From contig JAAOMT010000512.1 of assembly GCA_016748015.1 (NCBI GenBank), positions 1,312,893 to 1,376,892 of the forward strand: a stretch of DNA of 64,000 nt, written 5' to 3'. Positions 48,867 to 60,495 of this stretch are shown here, in pieces. Each line of letters starts with the position of its first letter. Position 1 is the stretch's first letter. The notes beneath the pieces were generated by a model. That model made no database searches. It was not told where the DNA came from and saw nothing but the letters and a program-made list of their open reading frames with translations. The stretch is from Geosiphon pyriformis. Lineage: Eukaryota; Glomeromycota; Glomeromycetes; Archaeosporales; Geosiphonaceae. The position numbers and the translations under genes were made by a program.

Positions 48867-50364
48867 TTATAATGGAGAACATTCACCCATTTTCACATCC
48901 CAATATATCCAATGTGATTCAGTATTTGGGAGAGTTCCTTCAGCTGCCTGTACAGAACCGTTGCATTCCTATTCATAGATAAAATTCAAAAAATCAAATG
49001 GTTCAATTGAAAAACCAAGGAAACAATTTCTAAATCACATTACTCACCATATTTTCCTCGGAAAACAATGAAGAAGGATTTTCAACACCCAGACATAAAA
49101 AAATTGAATCAATACAATCATTACACGGATCAATCCAAAATTCACGTTCATGAGCCATATACCCGTATAACCAATCATCATCGTTTATTCTCTTGGGTCT
49201 TTGTGGGACATAATCATCGAAATGATTGATTCTGTTGACTTTTAAATGATGATTAACATAATGTGCGAAAAATCGATTGCCAATTCGTGGTTGGCCAAAT
49301 GTGTAAACGAGTATTTCTAAATTATTTTTAAGTTCTTTCAAATAAAGACCTATTAGTATCGCATATACTATAAATGAAAATAATCAAATTATTATTTGAA
49401 AGAGGTTCGAATCAGGAAAATATTAAGTAATAAACTGAATTTTGCCTACCACCCCCCACACCATGTGCTGTAATTATCAAATCAGAATTTCCCTTCATTG
49501 ATGCTTCAATTTTTTCCACCATCTTCTTTCTCCAGCGCAAGAAATCAAAATAAAATTCCTGATCAACAAATGTGTAAAAAGATCCTGGATATGAAATCAT
49601 TGAATTTTTCCTGGCTTCCCATTCTAAAACTCCCAACTCATTAGCTTTAAGAAATAATATGATATTTTTCGTGCCATATTCAGGAATTACTCTTGCTATG
49701 AAATTATTAACTGAGTTAGCTGAAATTTTAAAATTGGTCAAAGAAAATTCTCATTAATTTAAATTAAAATGGCTTAGGCACCGTAGATTCCTTCAGAAAT
49801 TTTATATTCATCCGTGAGACAATATGCTTCATTTGCAAGGTTTGCGAATTTTCTTAATTCATCCAATAATGCTTTATTATGTATTAAAAGTTTTGTTGAT
49901 CCTTTATCATTACGGGGGAATTTTAATGTCTTTTCGTTAAGGTATTTATTTGTGTATCTTTCATCATTGATATTATTCGCATCTAAGAAATTTTTTTTTG
50001 GAAATGACTCAATTCCAGCTGGCTTTTTTAATGACAAATTTTTAGATCTTTCATTGAACTGTTCATTCCATCCTTTTAAAATTTGAATTTCAGCATGAGA
50101 AAGACTATAAATATTTTTAAGAGAGATTTTATCTTTTATGCTTTGGAAGGTTTTCTGTTCAGGCCAACCCCGTAAAGTTTTATTGCTCGCAAAAAATATT
50201 TGATTTATCTTCTTGAATAATGTCACAGATGGGTTTATCGTTGACGAAATTAGTTCTCGATTCCAAATCACAAAAATTGTAAAAATTCCCAAAATTGTAA
50301 AAAAACATTTCCATGAAATCTTGAGTGATCTCTGAGATTTGTGGAAGAGAGAAAGCAGGGACAT
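48867..50364 (-). CDS. Class-3 lipase-like membrane-anchored protein without nucleophile serine
   Basis: Exons 50364-49782, 49719-49450, 49367-49048 and 48947-48867 give 417 residues. An N-terminal hydrophobic segment (about 17-34) is probably a signal anchor. Residues 195-417 follow the fungal class-3 lipase fold: LANEAYC before, then TKNIILFLKANELGVLEWEA where active enzymes have a FRGT-type oxyanion site. IITAHGVGG (276-284) stands in place of the GHSLGG elbow. YTFGQPRIGNRFFAHYVN, HFDDYVPQRP with the catalytic-type Asp336, and a final SHWIYWDV with His403 are kept. The elbow codon is GGT (Gly281), so the acyl-enzyme cannot form in the usual way. The protein may be a pseudo-lipase with binding or scaffolding role, or a recently inactivated gene; intact splicing and frame favour the former (inference). 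Confidence 0.85.
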
Positions 50365-51284
50365 GAGTTTGAATTAGTAAAAACTCAGTCAAAATGTTTA
50401 ATAATACAATAAAAAATCATGTGCACTAATAGTAATTCCGAGGAAATTCCGTAATCTGGAAAATCTTTTGAGTTTGCAAATATTTTGGGCATGCTTCAAA
50501 GATTGATATTGATATCTATTCAAAATCTCAACAAATAATAGGGCAAAATCTTAAATTAAGTAAAAAATTAAATTTATTTCTAGGCCATAGTATGTCACGA
50601 TTTCTTAAATTGCCCTTCATCGAAATTACACTCCAACTTGAACTTTTAATTTATATCAAATTTGGTATTTTGGAAAGTTTCTGTTTAAACGCCTGGAATA
50701 TTATTTGTTAAAGTATACGATATAAAGCATTTAAAAAACATTAAATACTTACCCTTTTTTTTTTTTTTTTCCTATAAATCGATAAATATTTCGCAATTAC
50801 ACGGTCGATCTCTTGATTGAAAAATTTCCAGAAAACTTTATTACCTCATTCTTAATATTCACAAGATTACTAAAACTCAGATCTTAACCCGAAAACTCAT
50901 TATTATTATTATCGCTGCTGCTCATGTCCGCTTTCAAGTGAAACCAGGTTTTATAGACCAAAAACTTAAGCAACAACAGCGAAACTAGGATGAAGTTTTC
51001 AATCCTGATGTATGGTATTTGATGATAACAAAAGAATAAGTAAATAACAACGTTTTCCAGTAATATGAAAAGTAATTAGAACTGATTGGCAGTCACATTA
51101 ATTGTCAAACCCCAAAAGAACATTCTGAAGATTTTGTAGTGGAAAAAACAAAGTGAAAATAGGGTTTGAAGTAAAAGCTTAACATTGTAATTTTATTTAT
51201 AAAATTAAAAGAAAGTTTAGTTTTCTCAAGTTACATATTTACTTTTAATTAAAAAATAGCTTGATCCAACAACCAATATCCACA

Positions 51285-51357
<73 letters not shown>

Positions 51358-52114
51358 GTAATCAATTTTTAATATAAAATTTTATTAGACTTAACATACA
51401 CCTTGAGTTAAATTTGGATAAGTCATAAGCATTTTGTACTGGCTTTAAACATGTGATATCTTTAAATTCATCTTTCACACATGAGCAAATAAAAATATCT
51501 TTGGCGTTAGCTTTTAAAAAGAAAAGATATTCATTGAAAAGAGAAAAGACAGTTTGGGAGAAAACGGAAAACCAACCAACTCAAAGGAAAATATTTTTCA
51601 AGCATAAAGATAATAATGATAGGTAACTCCGAACACAAAGGAGAAAAAGGATTTTTTGAGTTGATAATAAATTATCTTTGAACTGGAAAAAACTCTTTGA
51701 AACAATAGCTCTAATTTATATTTCCAAAACCAAACCGAGTTTAAAAAAGAAAAAAGTCTCCAAAATAGAAAATTCTTATCAACAAAAAGCAAAACAAACC
51801 CTTATTGAATTTATATTTTTGGATTTGTCACATCGTTTGTATTTTACAAAGTAAAACAAAAAATTATGTAGCAAGAAACAACGAAAATATCACATTATAG
51901 TGGTGCTGTTTTTGGCAGCACGTCCCCACATGATATAAAAATATGAGGCTTTAGATAAAAATTTCGTCAATGTAAAATATTTTGAACTACTTTAATTTTT
52001 ATTTTTATTTTCTAAAAAGTAAAACTTTTCCAAAATTAAAGTATGAAATAATTTTAGTTATAAATATGTCTTTACCATGATAAATATTTAATATCCCAAT
52101 CCCTCCTTCGCTTA
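50365..52114. other. Intergenic region upstream of the lipase-like gene
   Basis: Non-coding apart from an unrecognised short frame at 51598-51792. It contains an (AAT)n tract (51285-51357). Positions 50365-51000 should contain the lipase-like promoter, and the part near 52000 should hold the 3' UTR of the membrane-protein gene. Confidence 0.4.
51285..51357 (+). repeat. (AAT)n microsatellite
   Basis: About 24 uninterrupted AAT/ATA units in the intergenic region. Confidence 0.92.
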
Positions 52115-53634
52115 TCAATCCTTATTAATAAGTTGTTGAACCCATACGGTAAGTCGTATAGTGGCAGATGACAAAAAGATTGACCAAAGTACGACACAAA
52201 TAACTTTGAATCGTGATGTATCTGGCACATATATTCTTTTTCGAGGTGTTGTGATGCCAGTACAGTGTGTATCCAGATAAATGTAGAATGAGTAAAGTGA
52301 GTATGTAATGGTATAAGATAATTGGAATGCGTAGAATCTATATTGATATAGTGATGAAATATAGTGATTAAATAATTAATTAAATTTCAAAATTTTAATA
52401 CATGAATTTGATTTCTTTACTTACGCCTTCAGATTATCTACTAAAAGCGTATTTGTAATATTTCCGATAATATGAATAATCGCCGCCAGAATCAATAGTA
52501 TTAAAGGACGTGGATGGTGAACAGACGTCGGGAAAAAATTGTATTGTTCTTCAGGAATTAATTCCCCTAAGGATGAGGATTGTATTTCTCCCTGTTCGCT
52601 GGTAGAAGTAAAGATTGGTAACGATGTGCCGTTCTCTTTGAGATTTTTTTGTGTTCCGTAATATAAACGCGTAAATTGGATTATTAAAGCCCAATCAGAA
52701 CAAAGACCTTTTATACGATAGTGGGTTCATAATTAATTTGAGGGTTCAATTTCATTCAAAATCGACTTAATATAATTCTCACTCACCTTGCCACTTAAAC
52801 CAAAGCCCATCAAAAGGCCAGCTTAAAGTTATACTTAAGATATTCACCAAGATTAAATAGCCAGCTAACAATCCGAAAAAGCCTGCATGACTGGTAACTT
52901 TTCCACCATTGTGCAACACCAACATAATAGCGATCTCGAATACATTGTGTAATGAACCCGTGATCGCCCATAACTTCCCAATATCGAATAAAATATATGT
53001 AACGGAAGCGATAAATGTGATAGACACATATCCGGCCAATAGTCGATTAAATAACGTAGTTGGGAATGCTACTCCATTTTTGGAGAAATAGGAATTTTGG
53101 AGTCCGGAACCCGTTTTTGATGTGTATGAGGTCCATCGAAGGGTGTAATACCCGGAAACTCCCAGGGTTATGAAAGAAAATTCTACAAAGGCTTGATACT
53201 TTTCTGCTTCAAAAGCTAAAACAGGTTTGAATAAAAATTTTCAATTTAATTGGCCTGTATACTTCAAGAAATTTTTCTGACATGGGTTGCAATTAATTAC
53301 TTTTATATGATTTTCAAATTGCAATCTATTAAAGATGCCATCTTTAATTGTGAAGTGCATTTATCTTTGAATTTCAATCCAGAAAACCAATATAATCCAT
53401 TAAAAAAATATACTAATGATCAACTTTTTAAACCGAAATTTCGGCCACTACCCTCGAAAACACTTTTTTTCCTAACAAACCTTTAATAACCGGATGCCAC
53501 GCCGGATAACCAGTTAACTTTGAAGTATCCTGTTCGGGCACGCTCCCCAAATCTTTCGGGAAACTGGCGAATAGTAACACCAACAAAAAAAATATCCCAG
53601 TCACTGCCAAAGTCTTTACCAAGCCTAAACTCAT
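52115..53634 (-). CDS. Polytopic membrane protein of unknown function
   Basis: Exons 53634-53481, 53215-52787, 52707-52425 and 52337-52115 give 362 residues. I do not recognise the family. About seven or eight hydrophobic segments can be seen: TLAVTGIFFLLVLLF at the N-terminus; FVEFSFITLGVSGYYTL; GYVSITFIASVTYILF; FEIAIMLVL; GFFGLLAGYLILVNILSITL; PLILLILAAIIHIIGNI; FQLSYTITYSLYSFYIYL; and ICVVLWSIFLSSATI. The loop between segments 1 and 2 has WHPVIKAFEAEKYQAF. A charged hydrophilic loop (KNLKENGTSL to PEEQYN) separates the two halves. Exon 1 ends at a GTTTGT donor because only this keeps the frame. It lies head-to-tail with the kinase gene, whose stop is 883 nt upstream of this start. Confidence 0.75.
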
Positions 53635-54517
53635 ATTTCTTTATCGTTATTCCTCACTCTGTGTTTTTATCAAAAGAAAGGAGGAATATTATTCAAAAAA
53701 CTAAACGTTTAAAGTTGCAAAGTTCAAAGCTTAAGTAACAAAGGCCTTCAGAACAGAAATAAAAAAGGCAGCGCAGTCTAGAAAAAGTGAATTTACACAC
53801 AAATTAAACCTTGTTTCTCGAAATTGTTTTGCATCCGTCATTCTCAATTTAGTTACTTTCTACCCACAAATCATTTCTCAATCATGAAAAAAACAGGTTT
53901 CTTCTCGTTAAACGGCAAATACTTTGTGAGGAAAAAGATCGCTCAATCATGTGATTAATATAGCTACATTTAGATGTAAGAATTCTAAAGCGAAAATTTC
54001 TTATTGCTACTGATAAAGGTATTATTATGTTTCCTATCATATTTTTCGAGGCACCTCTTTTCATCCATACTTTGTATAATCACTGATAATCTTTGACTAC
54101 TTTAATTATAACAAATGAATTTTGGGGGTAAAACAGACCCCGGCAAGGTTAGTCTAGTTTTCGGTTCCTAATCTCCCCGATTGCTTGTGAAATTCATCAA
54201 TGAGATGCCCAATTGGGAAATTTCTTTTCAAGGCCACCGATTCACAGAAAATTTGAAAGGGTATATGATGAATGTAATTTTTACTTTGTTGAAACTATCC
54301 AAGATGCTAACCGATGAATGCTAAAAATACAATATCTACATAATATACTTGATTGCTTCTTAAAATAGTCCTGTTAAAATACTTGCACAATAGTTATATA
54401 TATATCATTTTCCTAAATTCTTAGTATATCCTGTCATATAATCTATTCCCTATAATTTTAAAATTGAGAATTGTCGATTTGCCCTTCTTTCAATCATCCT
54501 TCATCAAAAATTACTAA
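53635..54517. other. Spacer between the kinase stop and the membrane-protein start
   Basis: It holds the kinase 3' UTR and the promoter of the membrane-protein gene. No motif is recognised. A short minus-strand frame at 54064-53882 has no support. Confidence 0.4.
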
Positions 54518-56788
54518 TTAATCACCTCCCATATCTATATCTGTATCTTCACCAAATAAACTTTCCTTTCTGTCATCAAATCCTGCACCCCCACCTAATC
54601 CCACAAAGCCAGATTCATCTTCATCTGGATAATCGTGATCTATCACAATATCCCCACCAAAATACATAGTTTCATCCAGACCTCGCAACCTTGCAACTAC
54701 ATTTTTGGCGACAGGCCTCTTAGCAGGATCCTTATTTAACATTTCCTGCAATAGTTTGACGATCCCTTCAGGTGCCACATCTCCATTCAAAAATCGGTAA
54801 GTTCCTGGTCTTTGGTCACGGGAAAGTGTAGAGGGTGGAAACTCTGCATTATGACTGTCTGCCAAACGCAAACGTTCTTCCCACTCCCAAAATTCTCCTT
54901 TCGATATCCAAACCATCAATTCAACCGGATTACGCATATTACGGAATGGTTCTTTAGCCGTGAATCCAATGATGTATAATGTGACACCTAGCGAATATAT
55001 GTCAACTGGAAATGAGTATGGGAAAGGCGATTGCATCACGAGTTCAGGCTACACATACAGTTTAACCAAATCAAGTTAATCTTCAGTTTGGATATGATAA
55101 AACAACTTTGATAAATTGAAAAAGAACATAATTAATAAATATATACCGGAGAATAAGGTGGCGTACCACGACCTATACCATCTTCCAGGGGTTTTCCCTC
55201 ACTAACGAATAACGCCGCACCAAAATCTGATAACTTTATATCAAGTGCCTCCGTAAGCTAATACCAGAAGAAAAACGTTCAATCGATATCAATTTATTTG
55301 CTTATTAAAAATGTCCCCACAATCAATTAGAATCAAATCACTTGCCAGTATGTTGTGGGGTTTAACGTCATGATGAACTATTCCAACAGCATGAACCCGT
55401 TCAATAGCACTAGCTAGTTGCCTTGCCCATTTCATCCAAAGTTTCCTGCCAATCTTTTGCTTATGCAACTGAACCCAGTCCCACAAACTTCCATTTGCAC
55501 AGTAATTTAAAAGTAAAACTAGCCTTGCGGAAGGATCATCGACAGAAATAGCTGAAACAGTGGATGATGCTGAAAGCGATGCGAGGGACATGGGTGAAGT
55601 TGGCGAATATGATGTTTCATGGTGAGCATTAGGTGGGCCGGATTTCGTTTGAACAGGAAGTAATGATGTTGTAATATCATAAAGAACATTTGGTGCATAG
55701 GTATCAGCTTCATCCTTTATCCCCAAAAAAGCAATAATATTTCGATGCTGACCACCAAGGCACGCAAGTCGTCGTAAAATAAATGCTTCACTAAGACCCA
55801 AAGTTTGCGATTCTGGGGTAGGATTTAATCTTTTTGCTGCACACATTTTTGGTATTGGTGAACTTGGCGTACTAAACTTGGCCTTATAGACTTGTGAATG
55901 TCGCCCTATTCCAAGTAAATTTTTCTGTGTTGGTAATAAAATAAGATTAATCTCATGAGGTCTTGGAAGTGGAGGAAGTGAGGCAGAATCTCTGATCAAA
56001 TCTATTCGAGCTGGTGACGGTGGATATAATGGTGAGTGTACAAATGGTGAGGATATCGAATAAGGTGATGTCTTGATTTTTAGAGGTGGAGAACTGCCGA
56101 CCAATAATGAATCAGTGACTCCAGGAAGTTTTCGAGGTCTTGGTAGATGGGTTTTCGATTTTTTATTAGTGACATTGTCCGAGTTTTGTGAATCGATATC
56201 CTTTAGTACAAAATTGTTGTCGCCTTTGCTAAAATTGGACTTTTCATTTTCAGAAGGTAATGGTCTGATCGAAGGAGGTGGTCTGATAGGTTCATCATCC
56301 ACAAAATTGAAAATATCATTTTTAGATTTTTGACTTGGTTCTATATATGGAGCAGGAGTTGTCCAAGTTTGATTGAAAATGGAATTTTTTGATTTTGGCT
56401 TCGAAGGTGGTGGTGATGATAAGTGCTCCAATTGATCTGAAGAAGATGGCACCACCAATTTGGGACTTTCATAAAATATTGAATCAGAACGAAAACCATT
56501 ATGATCGCGAGAAGGGGATGATAGTTGGGGATCAGGTGGTGGTGAAGGAGATTTATACTGATATTCTTGAAAATGATTCAATAAGCTGCTATTTACGGGA
56601 TCTAAAGCGACGAATGGATCGTATATGAAAGGTGAAATTCCATCATTTGTATTTCCATAAGGATTCTGGTAAGGATCACTATCTCGAGCTCTGGTTGTTC
56701 CTATATTTAGGTCAACGAAAGAACGAGTTCTTGAAAGAGGATGTCCTTCATTTTTGTGCCAACCTGTTGCTTGTGAATGGGCTTCCAT
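54518..56788 (-). CDS. Serine/threonine protein kinase with long disordered N-terminus
   Basis: Exons 56788-55346, 55257-55147 and 55048-54518 give 694 residues. Residues 1-280 are Pro/Ser-rich and disordered. The kinase domain runs from about 285 to 640: glycine loop LGIGRHSQVYKA (292-303), Lys319 in CAAKRLN, catalytic loop HHDVKPHNIL (Asp474, with His instead of Arg before it), DFG at 492-494, PPYSPPELV in place of APE, then FPVDIYSLGVTLYIIGFTAK and DPAKRPVAKNVVARL. An insert rich in Ser and Pro (about 385-415) lies in the N-lobe. The C-terminal tail is acidic with GGG. Intron 1 must begin with GCAAGT: this keeps the frame and the usual 18-residue spacing from catalytic Asp to DFG. The family is not identified further; substrates are unknown. 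Confidence 0.87.
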
Positions 56789-57720
56789 TGTATCTTTAAA
56801 CTAGTTGGTTCTGCTTTCTAAAGGTATTTGTTATTTTCCCTTTTTTAACTGAGAATTTGACAAAGAAGGGTAGAAAATTGAATATTAAAGGCTACACGGT
56901 GAAAGAAGTTTATCACAAGCAAACACATACACACCCACGTAAATAAAGGTTGCTCAAAATCAATTATCACAAAAAAAAAGTGAGGTGCGTGCGTAGAAAC
57001 GCGTATATTTATTGTAAGAATTTTTTTTCAAATTGATCAATTTCCAAGTTATTCGACTGACAAACTAATCATGGATCTCCAAATCAAATGAACGTATTTT
57101 GTTAAATAGAAGTACAGAAGGATTCCCAAAAGTGTTTATTTGATGGATTTTTTTTCCCACTACTTGGAATATAAGATTTTTGTCTTGCTCATTTTACGAA
57201 ACAAAAATAAATTAACACATGCCTTTTGCTTCGATGGCAACAAACCAGTTTTTTTTTGAGTGATCGTCCTCTCAATGGCATATCAATTGCTGATCATGTT
57301 TCTTCCTCTGACCCATTGATTGGTCGAAAGTTTGATGAAACGTAATACCTACAAAGCAAAAGACTCTTGACTTCAAACAAATATGATGAATGATGATGGG
57401 ATCCTTCCATTTTTTTGTGCGGATCACCGATGAAAAGATTTGCTTAATAATGCCTATGAATAAAACTATTAATCAGTTGTTTTATCAAAAATAGATAGTT
57501 ATAAATATAGAAAGTCTTAAGACGAATTTCATTCATTAAAGGCTGAAGATATAAGACCATTAAAGTGTAAATCATGCCAGAGAAAATTTTTATATAATCA
57601 AATGCAAAAATAATAATTTAATCTTTTAAAATTAGGATATTAATATTATAAGAGTATTTTTAAATATTCTTATAATAAATATAAATTGAAAAATTGCTTA
57701 GTTTTTAAAAAGCAAAAAGC

Positions 57721-57757
<37 letters not shown>

Positions 57758-58655
57758 ATTTTTTTGATTATATAAAATTTGAGAATAATTTAAAAAATTA
57801 TTTAAAATTTTAAATTATTAATTTATATTAATAAATCAATTTTATTAAATTAAATAAAAATAAAAAACTTAAGATTTTTTGTAAAATAACTAAAAACTTT
57901 ATTTTATTAATGTTTAATTATCATGTCTAAAAAACTATACAAAAAATTAAAATAATTAATGATTAACAAATAATTTTATTCAAAAATAAATTTGTTTTAA
58001 AATATTTAAATAAATATTAATAATGTTAATATTACTATATTATAAATAACTCTTTTTAATTATTTAACTTTAATAAAAAACTATTATATTTATCATATTA
58101 ATTAATAAATAATTTATTATTATTTCAATAAAGATTAAACACATTATTTTTCTATCTTATAAATATATCAAATACATTTAAAAAATAAGTCATTCAAAAA
58201 AATCCAGAAATTTGGCCGATTACATAACTAAATAAAAAAAACAAATGCCTTTTTTCTTTTGCTTCATATCATTTTTTTTAACAATCAATCTCGGTTTTGT
58301 TCTTAAAATCAGTTTAATATATATTCCGCGCGGAATTCTTATTTATTTATCTTTCGCCTCTTTCTTTTTCTTATGGTTTAAAAACATCAAGATTTTTTGC
58401 TTTAGTCATATTTGTTTGAAGATTTTTTTACTTCATGAAAAAATTCTGTTCGAAATCACTTTGCTGTCTTCTTATTGGCTGGATATAATGAAATAGAAAT
58501 ATACATATCAAATAATATACAAAAGTTGTTTGGAAAGAAATGTTAGTAAAGGTTTGTCTGTCTACAAAAAATGGTATCATACAAGTCAGGATAGATTGAA
58601 AGTTGTGAAAAGCTTCAAGCCTGGGCTTTCCGATGCGGAAGTATCCAATATGATT
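56789..58655. other. Intergenic region upstream of the kinase gene
   Basis: The left 700 nt should contain the kinase promoter. Positions 57590-58200 are an AT-rich patch with (AAT)n/(ATT)n at 57721-57760. The hydrophobic short frame at 58245-58496 lies in T-rich DNA and has no recognisable product. Confidence 0.4.
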
Positions 58656-60053
58656 TCAGTTAGAGGCTCTCGAGAAATATCCGGTCAAATAACTGGTGAG
58701 ACCAATTGCTTGAGTTTGTCGCCGTCTAAGCTCCTGATCATCTAAGGTTCCATTGCCTGATATATCTTCAGCAGCTTCTCTTTCCACCCTTTCAAAATCC
58801 TGCTCATCTTCTTCAACCTCATAATATACAGGACTCCTACGATTACTATTACTTTTCTTTGGTCTCTTCCGAGTACTTCCGGCGTTGGAATCTGGTGGTG
58901 ATGATCGTCCAGGGGTTGGAGGTGGTGTCGATGACAAAGTTTCAGAGTTCCACTTACTTCTCTCTTGAATTTCTTGTTGAACCTGCTCAAGATTATTCAT
59001 CATCAATTCCACTTGTCTCTTCTGTTCTTGAAGATAAGCTTGCTGTTCACTGATCGGTGCATCAAAAATATCATCCGGTAGAACAGACCCAACAGGATGA
59101 GCCAAATATATTGTAGGTGAAGATGGCTCATTACTTGCAACTGGTTTTTGTGTTGGTGAAAGGTTGGGAGGATAGAAAAGGGATAATAGCTTTGAAGGGA
59201 TAGCTCTGCCTTGCTCCCAATACCCACTAGTTCCCGAGCTATGCGCCATCGTATGAGGGTCAATATAGCTCGATGGGCGACCAGGTTTCTCAGTCGAGTC
59301 AATTTGGGATCCAACTGATTCATTCTGAGCATTATGTCCCTGTGAAATGTTAAGAAAATTACAAATAATTCTGATATCAATTATCAATAGTACAACCAAA
59401 TATTATTGCCTAATTACCTTTAACAAATTATGAACTGCAGTTCCTTGAATTGCCAGAAATCCTTTTTTAGCCCATTCCAAACTAGTCGCTTTGGCTCTCT
59501 CTTGTGCAATCCACAAAGCCGAATCAATTTCTTCTTCATGATCTGCAAAGGTGGGATCAACGACTGAATTATAAAGAACGATGGCTCCCTAGATATCAAT
59601 AGTTTAAATTTAATGGGAGTTTTCAATTGAAAATCTAGATTGATTATAGCAGCGTACCTGCGTCTTGGGTAAAATCAACCAAATTATAAAAATCATTTTA
59701 AGCTCGTAGTAAAATGGGAACCTATGAAAAGAAACAGGTCGTAAGAAATTTAAACAGAAAACATGCTGCGAACAGTAAAAAACGTGAATTGATATACCAA
59801 AATATGAACTTGTCAGTGATTCCTTCAGCAATGATGAACAAAGAGAGTACAATCCAATACATGAGCCATGGGATAGTTTTTGAAATGTTATTAGTTTTTA
59901 TTGCTTTGTAGGAGGCGTAGGCGGGATATAATAGTCCAACGAAGTTCCTGTCGAGATAAATGAATGGAATGTTGAATAAAGAAAAATGAAAAACTAAATC
60001 AGAAAAAAGTAAGATTTTAACCAAATTATAGTGGAGAGTAAATAGCCAAGCAT
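58656..60053 (-). CDS. TB2/DP1/HVA22 (REEP/Yop1-like) ER membrane-shaping protein
   Basis: Exons 60053-60022, 59947-59798, 59721-59658, 59588-59418 and 59339-58656 give 366 residues. The domain is textbook: [57 protein letters not shown] and [14 protein letters not shown]. Its hydrophobic hairpins insert into the cytosolic leaflet of the tubular ER and bend it. Unlike short Yop1 it has a long tail: [20 protein letters not shown], a Pro/Ser-rich region, a coiled coil ([20 protein letters not shown] and following) and a basic-acidic stretch [12 protein letters not shown]. This resembles longer fungal and REEP1-4-type members. Transcription is divergent from the SUMO-like-domain gene, with 442 nt between starts. 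Confidence 0.92.
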
Positions 60054-60495
60054 GATGAGATTTGATTCTAAATAATATAAGTAGATAAAATCTTTGCTAC
60101 CAACAGATGTAAATAAGGGCAATTAAATGAGGTGAAAGTATCTAGGGAGTGTAGAAGAAAGAGAATTTCAGATTGGTATTTAATGACACAGACTCTACTT
60201 TTTAAAATGCTGTTCTTGTACCGCTGACGCGTTCCGGAGTTACCTGTTGGGTTGTTGGATGCTAATTACGTAATACATTCAACGCTAAATAAATCATAGA
60301 TTATCTTTCAAGCCTGATTTTATTGCTAATATTTGGCCGATCCTGTGATTGATCACTTGAACAATGTGAAACAGAATGACTCAAAGCGAATAGTCCGTTT
60401 CCAACGTATGAGTCGGTTCATTAGATGTTTTGAATAATGAAGATCAGCTTCTCTTTGATTTTAGACCTTGAAATTTCGCAATTCTTTCGAATAAA
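60054..60495. promoter_or_regulatory. Divergent promoter between REEP-like and Rad60-like genes
   Basis: The two start codons face away from each other over 442 nt, so both promoters must lie here. Mixed base composition with ctgacgcgttccggag near 60225 and gattgatcact near 60346. No definite TATA or CCAAT box is seen. Confidence 0.5.

Noticed and set aside
49395-49425. ggttcgaatca, resembling a tRNA T-loop
   Set aside because: It lies within intron 2 of the lipase-like gene; no acceptor, D or anticodon stems can be drawn around it.
58245-58496. Phe/Ile/Leu-rich open frame of 83 codons
   Set aside because: T-rich DNA gives such frames by chance; no recognisable segment pattern or splice partner.
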